Shown: positions 32,364-42,527 of the stretch, piece by piece
Position numbering within the stretch: position 1 is the stretch's first letter
Layout of the letters: each line of letters begins with the position of its first letter
Assembly (NCBI GenBank): GCA_029263395.1
Contig: JAJCXO010000090.1
Location: 1-53,863 of the forward strand
Direction: 5' to 3'
From: Acidobacteriota bacterium
GTDB taxonomy: Bacteria; Acidobacteriota; Thermoanaerobaculia; Multivoradales; J023
Length of the DNA: 53,863 nt
Made by a program: the position numbers and the translations under genes
Notes under the pieces: model-generated
Database searches by the model: none
Told to the model about the DNA's origin: nothing
What the model saw: the letters and a program-made list of their open reading frames with translations, nothing else

Positions 32364-34105
32364 GCTTTCCCGATCTGGACCAGCTGCTCCTCTTGCATCT
32401 CCTGCGCCACCACCGCATCACTGACGACATCGCTGTGGCACGACGCCTTGGCCCCCTCGTCGACCTGGACCGCCTGCCGAGTTTTGGCTGCCAGGCGGTG
32501 GACTTCCTCGGGACTCAGAACGCCCCGTTGCTCGAGGATGGCACGTTGCTCGTCGGTGAGCGCCGCACTCACTTTGGGTTTGTCCCAGGCGAACGCATCG
32601 TCCTTGCCCGAAGCAAACTCGACAATCTCCTTCGAGATCCGCACGCTGCACCAATCGTGACCACACATGGCGCAGAAGTCGGTGTCGACATCGAGATCTT
32701 CGTCATGAAAGGCGCGTGCAACATCCGTGTCGAAGGCGAGGTCGAAGTGCTCTTGCCAATTGAGCGCGGCACGCGCCTTGGTGAGTTCGTCGTCCCAATC
32801 CCGCGTGCCCGGAATCCCCAACGCCACATCGGCGGCATGAGCAGCTATCTTGTAGGCCACACAGCCTTGTTTGACATCATCCTGTTTGGGCAGCCCGAGA
32901 TGCTCTTTGGGGGTGACGTAACAGAGCATGCTGGCACCGTGGTAGCCCGCGGCAGTGGCACCGATCGAGCTCGTGATGTGATCGTAACCAGGGAACACAT
33001 CGGTGACCAACGGGCCCAGCACATAAAACGGCGCACCGTGGCAGAGCCGGCGCTGAAGTTTCATGTTGAATTCGATCTGGTCGAAAGGCACATGACCGGG
33101 GCCTTCGACCATCACCTGCACACCCTTCGCCCACGCCCGCTCGGTGAGCTCACCGATGGTCTCGAGCTCGGCGAGTTGCGCATCGTCGGTGGCGTCGGAA
33201 AGCCCACCTGGACGCAGACCGTCGCCTAAGGAGAAGCTGACATCGTATTCCCGCATGATGTCGCAGATGTCGTCGAAGACCTCGTACATCGGATTCTCTT
33301 TGCCGTGCACCAACATCCATTTGGCAAGCAGCGAACCGCCGCGGGAAACGATCCCGATCAGACGCTTCTCGACGTATTTCAAGTGTCCTCGCAAGACACC
33401 GGCATGGATAGTGAAGTAGTCGACGCCTTGTTTTGCCTGCTTCTCAACAACGTCCAGAATCACGTCATAAGACAGATCTTCGATCCGACGACCCAAGATC
33501 ATCGAGTAAATCGGCACGGTACCGATCGGCACCGTCGAGTCGCGGATAATGGCCTCTCGACAGGCATCGAGATCACCACCGGTCGACAGATCCATCACGG
33601 TGTCGCCGCCCCAACGCACCGCCCAACGCAGCTTGTCGACCTCTTCGTCGGTCCCCGAGCTGACCGGCGACGCGCCGATGTTGGCGTTGATTTTGGTCCG
33701 CGACGCACGGCCGATCGCCATCGGATCGAGCTGGTAGCCGAGGTGGACGGTATTCGCCGGGATAATCATGCGACCGGTTGCCAACTCGACTCGCACCTGC
33801 TCCGCCGACAGATGGGGCTCGCGGGCGGCAACACGATGCATCTCCGGGGTGGTGATTCCGAGGCGCGCCTTTTCGAGCTGGGTCACCGCTGAGGTTACGT
33901 CGCGCGGTGATGGATTGAAGTCGAAAGCGGTCTTCTCAGACGGCAACGGCATGCCAGGCGTGTCAGGGGATGCGAAGGTCAACGGACCGCCGACGTCCGA
34001 CGCGACCGCGAAGCTGCCAGGCGTCGTGCCCTGCTGTTGAGACGATGGATTAGTTGCGCCACGCAGCGGGACATTCCAGCGCGAGGTGGGAGTCGATGAG
34101 TCCAT
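32360..34105 (-). CDS. thiC: Phosphomethylpyrimidine synthase ThiC
   Basis: A 581-residue radical-SAM enzyme converting aminoimidazole ribotide to the HMP-phosphate half of thiamine. Visible family segments: [74 protein letters not shown] and the C-terminal cluster motif CAMCGHDWC (C-x2-C-x4-C), unusual among radical-SAM proteins but typical of ThiC. The length matches. The ATG at 34103-34105 has GGAGGA 7 nt upstream; the TTG two codons earlier is too close to that site. The TPP riboswitch upstream should lower expression when thiamine is present. Confidence 0.97.
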   Translation of the reverse strand: MDSSTPTSRWNVPLRGATNPSSQQQGTTPGSFAVASDVGGPLTFASPDTPGMPLPSEKTAFDFNPSPRDVTSAVTQLEKARLGITTPEMHRVAAREPHLSAEQVRVELATGRMIIPANTVHLGYQLDPMAIGRASRTKINANIGASPVSSGTDEEVDKLRWAVRWGGDTVMDLSTGGDLDACREAIIRDSTVPIGTVPIYSMILGRRIEDLSYDVILDVVEKQAKQGVDYFTIHAGVLRGHLKYVEKRLIGIVSRGGSLLAKWMLVHGKENPMYEVFDDICDIMREYDVSFSLGDGLRPGGLSDATDDAQLAELETIGELTERAWAKGVQVMVEGPGHVPFDQIEFNMKLQRRLCHGAPFYVLGPLVTDVFPGYDHITSSIGATAAGYHGASMLCYVTPKEHLGLPKQDDVKQGCVAYKIAAHAADVALGIPGTRDWDDELTKARAALNWQEHFDLAFDTDVARAFHDEDLDVDTDFCAMCGHDWCSVRISKEIVEFASGKDDAFAWDKPKVSAALTDEQRAILEQRGVLSPEEVHRLAAKTRQAVQVDEGAKASCHSDVVSDAVVAQEMQEEQLVQIGKA

Positions 34106-34173
34106 TGGCAAGTCCTCCGTCAGAGGCCGCCCAGCGTCGAGATCGGCGCCGACGAGGGTTTCGGTCTCGACGG

Positions 34174-34256
34174 TGCTTCCCTACGCCGGTGCGAGCCGGA
34201 TCAGGTTCTGCGGGTACTTCTCAGCGATCGCCTAATGCGATTGCGCCCCGAGCAAG
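34174..34256 (-). promoter_or_regulatory. TPP riboswitch (THI element)
   Basis: On the minus strand, between a possible promoter and thiC, the conserved parts appear in order: GCTCGGGGCGC, then GCTGAGAAGTACCCG, then AACCTGATCCGG, and finally GGCGTAGGGA. These are the P2-P4 core sequences of the thiamine pyrophosphate aptamer. It ends about 70 bp before the thiC ATG, leaving room for an expression platform that hides the GGAGGA site or terminates. Confidence 0.93.
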
Positions 34257-34447
34257 TCTGTACCTAGTATCTTAGTACCTGTACCGCCCGGAAACCGAGG
34301 AATAAAGCGCGCTGGCCTCACGTAACCATAAGGAGCCGCCCGTCGACGGTCTCGCAGGTCTCATGAACCAGGCCGCAAACCTGTTGCGATCGATCGCGTA
34401 GGTACCCTTGGACGTTCCCAGAAGAGTTCTCTGAATATGGAGGAGCT

Positions 34448-36862
34448 ATGGATTCCATCATGCAGGACCTACGTTTTGCGATCCGCACGCTGCGCAAGAA
34501 CCCTTCGGTGACCCTGTTGGCAACCGGCTCATTGGCCTTGGCGATTGCTGGCAACACCGCGGTGTATAGCTTGGTCAGCAGCTTCCTCTTTCGGCCCATC
34601 CCTTATCAAGATGTCGACCGCATGGTCCTGATCGGCGAACAGAACAATGCGCTCTTCGCGGGTCAAATCTCGACAACCTCTCAGGCCAACTTCTTAGACT
34701 TCGAGGAACGACAGACCTCGTTCCAGAAAATGGCCGCCTATTCTGGTTCGGCCTACACTTACGATGGCGGCGGCGATCAACCCGAACAACTCACCGCTGG
34801 CGCGGTGTCACCGGGCTTCTTCGGCCTCGTCGGTGCCGAACTCGCGTCCGGTCGTGGCTTCTTGGCCGAGGAGGGCGTCAGCGGTCGCGATCGTGTCGTG
34901 TTGTTGAGTCATACGTTTTGGACCGAGCGCTTCGGTGCCCGTACCGATCTCGTCGGCGAAACTCTGAAGCTCAACGGTGAGTTGTACGACGTCATCGGCG
35001 CCGTCGGCGAAGACTTCGAGTGGATCCTGGCGCCAAACACCGACGTTTGGGTACCCCTCGCGATGGAACGAGGCTCGGCGCCCCGCCAGCGGCGGGATCT
35101 CTTTGCTATCGCTCGCCTGAAAGACGATGTCACTGGAGACGCGGCGCAAGCTGAAATGGACGGCTTGATGGCCCAACTGACCGAAGCCTACCCAGAGAGC
35201 AATCGCGGCTACGCTGTCGAGTTGCTCAACATGCGGCACGACATCCCAGACTCCCGCAATCGTCTGTTCTTCAGACTCATCCAGATTGCGCTGCTGTTTG
35301 TTCTGTTGATCGCCTGCGCAAATGTCGCCAACTTGTTGCTCGCCCGCAGCCAAGCCCGTGAGCGCGAGCTCGCGATCCGCAACTCGATGGGGGCGAGCCG
35401 ACGACGGATCATCTTTCAGCTGTTTACCGAGAGTAGCCTGATGGCCTTGATCGCAGGCGTCTTCGGCATCGCTCTCGGTTTCCTGGGTATGAAGGTGATC
35501 AACAATGCCTTCGCTGCACTGCTACCCAAGTTCTGGCTCCCCACGCTCGACCTTCGAGTGCTCGGCTACAGCCTGCTCGTCACTTTACTCGGCGGTCTGT
35601 TATTCGGCCTCGCACCGGTCATGCAGAGCGCTCGTTTCGACCTGCAATCGGCGCTCAAGGACGGCAGCCCAGGCTCCACTAGTGGCGGTCGACGACGCCT
35701 GGTCGCCAACATCCTGGTGACGGCCGAAATCTCGTTTGCACTCGCCTTCCTGGCCGGTGCCAGCATCATGATCAGCACCTTCCAAACGATGCAAACCTCG
35801 GAGCCCGGATTCGACGACAGCAACATCTTGACGATGCGGCTCGATCTGCCAGCCAGGTACAGCTCTGATGCGCAGAAAGTCGATGGTGCTCAGGAGATTA
35901 TGGAACGCCTCGGAAGTCTGCCGGGAGTGCGCTCAGCCCTGGTCTCGAACGTCGCGCCGCGCACACCCCTGCTACCGAAGGACAACTTCGAGATCCAAGG
36001 CCAGCCTGTTGACGACGAACAAGCGCTGCCCAAAACCGGTTGGCTCACCGCTAGTCACGGCTATTTCGAGGCGCTCGGGATTCCCCTCGAACAAGGGCGA
36101 ACGTTCACCGCTAGCGATGATCTTTCCGCACCACCGGTGGTTGTCATCAACCAAGCGATGGCCGAGCGCCACTGGAGCGGCAAGAATCCTCTCGGCGAGC
36201 GGATGAAATTACTGGGCGAAGAACGCGAGATTGTCGGCGTAGTCGGCACGGTTGGGCATGACGTGATCATCAGCGCCGACGTCGCCTCGGTGGCCTACCT
36301 ACCTTGGCATCAACGACCGGAAAGTGCCTTCGGCATTGCGCTCAAGACCGACGTTGATCCGGCAACCCTGAGCGAGCCGGTCCGTCGCGAGTTGCTGGCA
36401 TTCGACCGCAACATCGCCCTGACCCAAGTCCAGACGCTCGAGGCCTTCATCGAACAATTCTGGGTCGGCCAGCAAGTATTCACGGCTATCCTCGGCGCCT
36501 TCGGCACCCTAGCGTTGGTGCTTGCAGCCCTAGGCACCTACGGCGTGTTGGCGTACTCGGTTGCCCAGCGGACCCATGAAATCGGGATTCGAATGGCGAT
36601 CGGTGCGGACCGCGGCAGCGTACTCAAGATGATCATCCGCCAGGGATTGCTGGTGGGTGCCATCGGCATCGCGCTGGGATTGCTGCTCGTGCCACTCCAG
36701 GTCAAGATCATCTCGGCTATCTTTCAGGGCATCGTACCCGTCGAGCCCTCTTCGGTGCTTGGTGCCGCTGTGGTGCTTGCGCTCGTCACCTTGGCGGCGA
36801 GCGCAATACCGGCTCGGCGGGCGGCGAGTATCGATCCGATGCGGGCACTGCGTAACGAGTAG
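34448..36862 (+). CDS. MacB/FtsX-type ABC transporter permease (ADOP family)
   Basis: An 804-residue permease of the duplicated 'acidobacterial' type. It starts with MQDLRFAIRTLRKNPSVTLLA, which contains the first membrane helix. A MacB periplasmic core domain follows, then FtsX-like helices (LFFRLIQIALLFVLLIACANVANLLLARSQARERELAIRNSMGASR; quoted core ANVANLLLARSQARERELA). A second periplasmic domain comes next, then a second FtsX unit (GVLAYSVAQRTHEIGIRMAIG) ending in the typical IDPMRALRNE. No ATPase partner is adjacent; such orphan permeases are common in this phylum. AGGAGCT precedes the ATG. It lies divergent from the thiC riboswitch. Confidence 0.93.
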   Translation: MDSIMQDLRFAIRTLRKNPSVTLLATGSLALAIAGNTAVYSLVSSFLFRPIPYQDVDRMVLIGEQNNALFAGQISTTSQANFLDFEERQTSFQKMAAYSGSAYTYDGGGDQPEQLTAGAVSPGFFGLVGAELASGRGFLAEEGVSGRDRVVLLSHTFWTERFGARTDLVGETLKLNGELYDVIGAVGEDFEWILAPNTDVWVPLAMERGSAPRQRRDLFAIARLKDDVTGDAAQAEMDGLMAQLTEAYPESNRGYAVELLNMRHDIPDSRNRLFFRLIQIALLFVLLIACANVANLLLARSQARERELAIRNSMGASRRRIIFQLFTESSLMALIAGVFGIALGFLGMKVINNAFAALLPKFWLPTLDLRVLGYSLLVTLLGGLLFGLAPVMQSARFDLQSALKDGSPGSTSGGRRRLVANILVTAEISFALAFLAGASIMISTFQTMQTSEPGFDDSNILTMRLDLPARYSSDAQKVDGAQEIMERLGSLPGVRSALVSNVAPRTPLLPKDNFEIQGQPVDDEQALPKTGWLTASHGYFEALGIPLEQGRTFTASDDLSAPPVVVINQAMAERHWSGKNPLGERMKLLGEEREIVGVVGTVGHDVIISADVASVAYLPWHQRPESAFGIALKTDVDPATLSEPVRRELLAFDRNIALTQVQTLEAFIEQFWVGQQVFTAILGAFGTLALVLAALGTYGVLAYSVAQRTHEIGIRMAIGADRGSVLKMIIRQGLLVGAIGIALGLLLVPLQVKIISAIFQGIVPVEPSSVLGAAVVLALVTLAASAIPARRAASIDPMRALRNE

Positions 36863-36949
36863 CGGGCATCGAGTAGCATCGATCGGTCCTCGTAGATTCT
36901 TCTTTTCTTTTGATCCCTTTTGATCCCGAACCGGACGTTACTAACGAAA

Positions 36950-36967
36950 AGGACTCGATCGAGTCCT
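36950..36967. terminator. Palindromic hairpin after the permease
   Basis: AGGACTCGATCGAGTCCT is an 18-nt perfect palindrome, preceded by GAAA and followed by AATTTC. It is a plausible terminator for the permease gene, 88 bp after its stop. The rest of the 36863-37155 gap holds a GC-rich inverted sequence near 37021-37050 and no gene. Confidence 0.4.
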
Positions 36968-37155
36968 AATTTCGTGACAGACGGCCCGTAGGCCTCCGCC
37001 TTTCTCATGTGATCCTATAGACGTGCGCCGCGCGGAGGCGTGCGCGGTCTAATGTCCTGATTGACTAGAGCCTGCCGAAGGTTCTGAAGTGTCAAACAGG
37101 ACACCGGGTTCCGATTTCGACGGGCCACGTTCCCGCGATGAGTAAGGAGAAGACT

Positions 37156-38916
37156 ATGACTCGCGCCGGCCGTACGATGCCTATGATTCTCGCTTTCACC
37201 TGGTGGATCTTCAACGCTGGGTTGCCAGCTCATGCTTCGCAAACGACTCCGCCTGGAGGCACCCCGCAGCAAGTCGAACCGCTGATGATCGAGCCGGACA
37301 CCGAACAGCCGGTGGTTGTCGATTTTGGTGGGTCAACACTCATCGGCGGCCACTATGGCGGCAACCAAGACGGTGGTGGGCAAGGCAGCTGCGGCTCCGG
37401 CACTCAGGCCTTCATGAAGGTCCTCGATGTCAATGGTTCGGAGCTATGGCAAGCGTGTCACCATTCATCGCCCTCCGGACTCTGTGAGCAGACTAGCGGC
37501 CAACCGTTCTTCGCCAACTTCACTAGCCTTGATCCTGCGTACATCATCGCCAGCAAAGTCACCGCAGCGGAAACAGACGCCGATACAGGGGAAATTGCTG
37601 TGACTGGCGAAGTTGTTGTGGCGTGTGAGGGCCCCGATCCCGAAATGCAAACTGGCGCTTTCATCGCCATCTGGGATTCGAACGGCAACCTCCGCGCCGA
37701 CACCTACATCGGCCAGATTCCAAACTGCACCCCGCCCACAGAGCCGATGTGCTGCCAAGAGCTGTGCGGTGACCTGAGCAGCGCCGGCCCGCTCGATTGC
37801 GAGTATGGCGGTGGATGTGGCGGCCAGGGTGTCACCATCGGCGGCGGCACCGTCGCATTTACTGGCTGGTGTGAGATCCCGGGTTTGGCAAATGGTCGTG
37901 AGGTGGTCGTCAACAGCTATACCACCAACTTGACCGAACTCTGGTCTTTCATGGCCGGAACGCCCGAGCACGATGTTGGATTGGATGTCGCAATCGCTCC
38001 AGGGGGGGACGTCATCGCCACCGGGCACACTGGCCACCCAACCGACCGGCGCAACGTTTTTGCCAGTCGACACGATGTTCTGGATGGCAGCCTGAAGTCT
38101 GTTTTCATCGGCGGCGGTCCGCTCGACGACGAGGGCCGTAGTGTCGAGGTTGATGGCAACGGCAATGTCTTCCTGACCGGTTACGTCACCGATCAGGCAT
38201 CCCTGGGGCCTCTGACAATTGGCGGAATTGATCAAGGTCATCAAAACTTCGACGCCGTGTTGGACGGCACAACGCTACAGCCGACCTATGCCCAAGCGAT
38301 TCCGATGATCCTGCCCAATCTCCTGCGCGGGCCTGAGCTCGGACTACCCACGAAGGCAATACCGGGGCAGCCGGCTCCTGAGCCAGAACGTCAAGGCCAG
38401 CTGCCGCCTGAGGAAATTGTCTCCCTCGAGATTATCGACTGCACCATCACAGCTGGCGCCTCCGGAGGCGGCTGTGCCGATGTTTTGTCGAAGGCAGGCG
38501 ACGGCGCAACTCTCAACCTCTTGGAAGGCCTCGGCTCTGATGACGACGAGCATCTCTTCAGCGAGGTGGTGATTACGTTTCAACCGCCCACCATTGCTTT
38601 TGTGCTCAAATCGATCAACCTGAAGATTGCGGCGGATGCCTGTTACATCGCGACGGTTTCCCTGAAAGGTCCCCAGAACAGTGAGTACATCACTATCGGC
38701 CAACGCCAGATCTGCCCACTCGAGACTCCACGGTTGCGCGCCGAAGTCTTGTTGGAAGACTCCGAGTTTCTAGGCTTCACTACCGCGGCCCCACCTCCAC
38801 CCGGGAAATTGAAGGTCAAGTTTCGCTTTGACTTCGGCACTTACACGTGCCCCAACTTCGACACCCAAGCTGAAGAGACCAGTCTGGACTCGCTTGACAC
38901 CGACGTCGGCTTCTAA
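37156..38916 (+). CDS. Secreted propeller-like hypothetical protein
   Basis: A 586-residue exported protein. The signal peptide is at about 1-28 (cleavage after AHA). The central 330 residues have short repeats with the sense 'GDVIATGHTG', 'GNVFLTGYVT', 'GTVAFTGWCE' and 'GEIAVTGEVV'. These are blades like those of SBBP-type beta-propellers that describe value-by-value records. Cysteines are frequent, including MCCQELCGD. The C-terminal 200 residues form a separate domain of unknown type. AAGGAG lies 7 nt before the ATG at 37156; an upstream in-frame ATG (37138) overlaps that ribosome site. It converges on the kinase gene after only 31 bp. Confidence 0.7.
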   Translation: MTRAGRTMPMILAFTWWIFNAGLPAHASQTTPPGGTPQQVEPLMIEPDTEQPVVVDFGGSTLIGGHYGGNQDGGGQGSCGSGTQAFMKVLDVNGSELWQACHHSSPSGLCEQTSGQPFFANFTSLDPAYIIASKVTAAETDADTGEIAVTGEVVVACEGPDPEMQTGAFIAIWDSNGNLRADTYIGQIPNCTPPTEPMCCQELCGDLSSAGPLDCEYGGGCGGQGVTIGGGTVAFTGWCEIPGLANGREVVVNSYTTNLTELWSFMAGTPEHDVGLDVAIAPGGDVIATGHTGHPTDRRNVFASRHDVLDGSLKSVFIGGGPLDDEGRSVEVDGNGNVFLTGYVTDQASLGPLTIGGIDQGHQNFDAVLDGTTLQPTYAQAIPMILPNLLRGPELGLPTKAIPGQPAPEPERQGQLPPEEIVSLEIIDCTITAGASGGGCADVLSKAGDGATLNLLEGLGSDDDEHLFSEVVITFQPPTIAFVLKSINLKIAADACYIATVSLKGPQNSEYITIGQRQICPLETPRLRAEVLLEDSEFLGFTTAAPPPPGKLKVKFRFDFGTYTCPNFDTQAEETSLDSLDTDVGF

Positions 38917-38947
38917 AGCATCCTCAAGCCTCTCTTACTCCCAAGAT

Positions 38948-41890
38948 CTACTCATCGAAGACCGCTTGATACTGAGCTGCGAACTCGGGTCGCCCCCAGA
39001 CTTCGTAAAGCTCGATTAGGCGGCCAAGAGCCCGCCGTGTCATGGGGTGATTCAGGCTCCGGCGAGCCTCGAAGTTGGCATAGCTATCGAGCAGCAAAGG
39101 CTCGGCCTCATCGTAGCGAGCGAGTTTGGTCAGGCATTGGCCGAGTAGACTTTGGGTACCGTTGATCATCACCCATTCTTCTTCGGGCCAACGTCGCCAA
39201 ATCTCGAGGCTCTCTCTGAACGCCGCCTCGGCTCGAATCGGATAGTCGGCCGCAATCAGAACACGCGCCAAGCCGAGCAATGCATGAGCGACGTCACGAC
39301 TGGCATCGTCTTTGGAGGCCAGACTCCGGCGACGGCCAGCAAGCTCCGCTTGAAATTCACGTTCGGCCTCCTCGAGCTGTCCCACGTTGAGTAGAAACTT
39401 CGCCAATTTGTGCCGATGTTCGAGCACAACGGGATGGTCATCGTCGAGCTGACTCAGGCTGATAGTCAGTGCTTCACGCAGCAGCAGTTCGGCCGCGGCC
39501 GGATCTCCTCGTTTCTCGAGCACCCTCGCCAGGTTGCCCAGATTGGTGACAACTGCTCGGTAGTCTTCCTGGTCGGCGTCCCGATGAAGCTTCAGTGCCT
39601 CGCGATAGAACTCTTCTGCCTGGCCGAGCTGCCGACGCTGATAATAGATCCGTCCCAGATTGTTCAAGCTGGCCGCCACCGCCCGATGGTCGTTGCCGAG
39701 GGTCTCACGACGCAAATCAAGGGAGGCTCGAAGGTATCCTTCAGCCTCATCGTAGCGCCCTAGATCGGTCAAGCAACCGGCTAGGTTATGTTGAGTCTTC
39801 GCCAGACCGGGGTGTCTGTCACCCAAGACTTTGACCCGCAGCTCGATGATCTCCTCGAAGAGCACAATCGCCTCCGCACATTTGCCTCGAGCACGCAAGA
39901 CCTCCGCAAGATTGTTGAGATTCACCGCCAGATCTGGATGCCCTTCGGCCAGCAACTGCTGATTCATCACCAACGCCTCACGGGCTAGCTCCTCGGCTTC
40001 CTCATATTTCTTCTCTGCCTTGAGAACCAGCGCTAGGTTGTTCAGCACGTAGGCAACCTTGGTGTGCTGCTCGCCGAGCGTTCGCCGACGCAATTCCAGG
40101 GCACGGCGTAACAACGGCTCCGCAGAGTCGTGGTGTCCCTGGTGATAGAGGGCAACAGCGAGGTTATTGAGACTCTCTGCCACCAACTCATGGTCTTTGC
40201 CCAGGTGCCCTTGACGAATCTTCAAAGCACTCCGTTGCAGGTCCACAGCTTCTTGGAAACGCCCCTCCTCGACCCGCAACTCACCGACGTTGTTCTTACT
40301 GACCGCAACCTCGAGATGGCGTTCGCCAAGGGTTTGTTGGCGAACTTCAAGCGCCTCTTCGAGCCGAGGTGCAGCTTCTGGATAGAGTCCGAGCTTGAAG
40401 TAGGCCAATCCGATACTGTCCATTAGCTTGGCACGGATCCGCGGCTGTTGGCCGAGCTCGCCGCCGATCTTCTGGGCACCTTGATCGAGAATCTCTTGTG
40501 CCGTGATGGTCTCTCCCAGGGCACGATCAGGTCTCGAGTTTTCAAACAGGCTGACCAGCAGGTTCGAAACTTCCTCCGCCGCCACTCGCTCGCTCTTGGC
40601 CACTCTGGCCTGCCAGGCGGTAGCGACGATACCAGCCACCAACGACAACACAATCACCAACACCGCAGCGACGCCCCAGCGGTGACGCCGCACGAACTTG
40701 GACGCACGATAAGCCAGCACGTCCGGACGAGCGATCACCGGCATACCCGCCAAATGCCGGCGAATATCCTCGGAAAGTTGCTCGACTGAACCGTAACGCC
40801 TCTCCGGTGCCTTCTGCAGTGCCATCAACACAATGTTGTCGAGATCGCCACTCAGCTTGCGACGCAAGCGCTGCAGTGACACCCCACGACTCTGGCTCAC
40901 CCACTCAGCAGGCGTCTCCGCGTTCTCTTGCGCCTGTGGACGTGTCGTCTCCAGATCGAGCACAGTGCTGGGTTTCAACGGATCCCGTTCACAGATTGCC
41001 CGCTCGATTTCGGCCTGTGTCCGGCTCAGAAATCGGTAGGGACGGTGTCCGGTCAACAGGAGGTACAGCAACACACCCAGGGCATAGGTGTCGCTGGCGG
41101 TCGTGACTGGATGGTTGCGGATCTGCTCTGGACTGGCGTACTCAGGGGTCATCGGCCGCAAACCGTCAACGGTCGGCACCGTCGCCTGGACGCGGTCGTC
41201 AGCGAGTAGTTTGGCGATCCCGAAGTCGAGCAGCTTGGGCACCCCAGTGGTGTCGACCAAAATATTCGAAGGTTTGAGATCACGGTGGACCACCAGGTTC
41301 TGATGGGCAAAATGCACCGCTGCACAAACCTTGCGGAAGAGATCCAACCGGGCATCGGTCGACAGCTTCTGCTGATCACAATACCGATCGATCGGGATCC
41401 CTTCAACAAACTCCATCACGAGATAGGGCAGGCCGTCGTCCGTCATGCCGCCATCGAGTAACCGGGCAATATTTGGGTGTTCGAGATTGGCTAGGATCTG
41501 GCGTTCTTTGAGAAAACGAGCAACGATCGCGTCAGTATCCATGCCGCGCTTGATCAGCTTGATCGCAACCTGTTTGCGGTACTGATCATCGTCACGGACT
41601 GCGGCGTACACCACCGCCATGCCGCCCCGCCCCACTTCTCGCTCGGTGCGATAGGGTCCAAAGTGCCGACCGGTAGCGGGTCCCGGCGGCAACACCTCAC
41701 CGAGGATCTCGCCGACCGGACGGTCGAGCAGCGTCGCATCCTGATCCTCGGACGCCAGTAGAGACTCGACTTCGGCCCGTACCTCGGCATCATCACAGGC
41801 CGACTGCAAATAGGCCACCCGCTCGCTCGCCTTGTAGGCAGCGGCTTCGTCGAACAGAGTCTTGATACGTTGCCAGCGCTCTGGGGTCAT
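38948..41890 (-). CDS. Membrane Ser/Thr protein kinase with long TPR domain
   Basis: A 980-residue paralogue of the kinase at 3648. Glycine loop GRGGMAVVY (88-96), Lys111 (VAIK), HRDLKPSN (203-210), DFG (222-224) and SPE (253-255). One membrane helix lies at about 405-426, followed by about twelve TPR units of the TPR_10/12 kind (AVSKNNVGELRVEEGRF, VAESLNNLAVALYHQGH, VAYVLNNLALVLKAEKKY). The N-terminal 80 residues match the other kinase's helical segment. The sigma-factor gene lies 40 bp upstream on the same strand, so the order sigma-kinase is the same in both modules. It is likely a regulator of that sigma factor or of a shared pathway. Confidence 0.94.
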   Translation of the reverse strand: MTPERWQRIKTLFDEAAAYKASERVAYLQSACDDAEVRAEVESLLASEDQDATLLDRPVGEILGEVLPPGPATGRHFGPYRTEREVGRGGMAVVYAAVRDDDQYRKQVAIKLIKRGMDTDAIVARFLKERQILANLEHPNIARLLDGGMTDDGLPYLVMEFVEGIPIDRYCDQQKLSTDARLDLFRKVCAAVHFAHQNLVVHRDLKPSNILVDTTGVPKLLDFGIAKLLADDRVQATVPTVDGLRPMTPEYASPEQIRNHPVTTASDTYALGVLLYLLLTGHRPYRFLSRTQAEIERAICERDPLKPSTVLDLETTRPQAQENAETPAEWVSQSRGVSLQRLRRKLSGDLDNIVLMALQKAPERRYGSVEQLSEDIRRHLAGMPVIARPDVLAYRASKFVRRHRWGVAAVLVIVLSLVAGIVATAWQARVAKSERVAAEEVSNLLVSLFENSRPDRALGETITAQEILDQGAQKIGGELGQQPRIRAKLMDSIGLAYFKLGLYPEAAPRLEEALEVRQQTLGERHLEVAVSKNNVGELRVEEGRFQEAVDLQRSALKIRQGHLGKDHELVAESLNNLAVALYHQGHHDSAEPLLRRALELRRRTLGEQHTKVAYVLNNLALVLKAEKKYEEAEELAREALVMNQQLLAEGHPDLAVNLNNLAEVLRARGKCAEAIVLFEEIIELRVKVLGDRHPGLAKTQHNLAGCLTDLGRYDEAEGYLRASLDLRRETLGNDHRAVAASLNNLGRIYYQRRQLGQAEEFYREALKLHRDADQEDYRAVVTNLGNLARVLEKRGDPAAAELLLREALTISLSQLDDDHPVVLEHRHKLAKFLLNVGQLEEAEREFQAELAGRRRSLASKDDASRDVAHALLGLARVLIAADYPIRAEAAFRESLEIWRRWPEEEWVMINGTQSLLGQCLTKLARYDEAEPLLLDSYANFEARRSLNHPMTRRALGRLIELYEVWGRPEFAAQYQAVFDE

Positions 41891-41930
41891 GGCAACTGAC
41901 CGTAAATACGACCCGATCGCGACCCCAACA

Positions 41931-42527
41931 TCATCCTGCAGCCCTCGCCTCCATCGAGTCCTGCCGCGTCATTTCTCGCTGCATCCAAGCCCGGGCGATG
42001 CGTGTCTCTCGCTTGACCGTAGCGGTCGACAAGTCCAAACACGTCGCAACCTCGTCGACGGTGAGTCCACCGAAGTAGCGTAGTTCCATGATTTGGCTTT
42101 GCCGTGGATCGAACTCGGCAAGCCGCGTCAGTACCTCATCCAACGCAAATAGATCCGACACGCTGCTGTCGATCGACGCCAGCCCATCGTTGAGAGGCAC
42201 ACGGATCGCCTTTCCCCAACGCTTTTCCGCATGCTGGCGGCGAGCATATTTGAGTACTACTCGTCGCATCAGCTGCGACGCCACGCCAAAGAACTGAGCT
42301 CGATTCTGCCATTCGACCCGACTTTGATCGATCAGGTGGAGAAACGTCTCGTGCACCAGAGCTGTCGGTTGCAGGGTGTGATCTTGACGCTCACGACGCA
42401 TGAACCGCTCAGCCTGTTGGTGCAACTCGTCATAAACCAACGGCATGAGCTGCGACAGCGCTGCCCGATCTCCGTCGCACCAGTCCAGGAGCAATTGAGT
42501 AACTTCCTGAGATGGATTCTGAGTCAT
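41931..42527 (-). CDS. ECF-type RNA polymerase sigma factor (second copy)
   Basis: A 198-residue sigma factor of the same group as the one at 3048. Region 2 is PTALVHETFLHL and FFGVASQLMRRVVLKYARR; region 4 is IMELRYFGGLTVDEVATCLD and LSTATVKRETRIARAW. The ATG at 42525-42527 has GGAGAAG upstream; the open frame extends another 56 codons upstream with no sigma-like sequence, so the shorter start is chosen. Adjacent to and codirectional with its kinase. The two sigma factors are clearly homologous but diverged, so this is an old duplication or two independent modules. Confidence 0.9.
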   Translation of the reverse strand: MTQNPSQEVTQLLLDWCDGDRAALSQLMPLVYDELHQQAERFMRRERQDHTLQPTALVHETFLHLIDQSRVEWQNRAQFFGVASQLMRRVVLKYARRQHAEKRWGKAIRVPLNDGLASIDSSVSDLFALDEVLTRLAEFDPRQSQIMELRYFGGLTVDEVATCLDLSTATVKRETRIARAWMQREMTRQDSMEARAAG

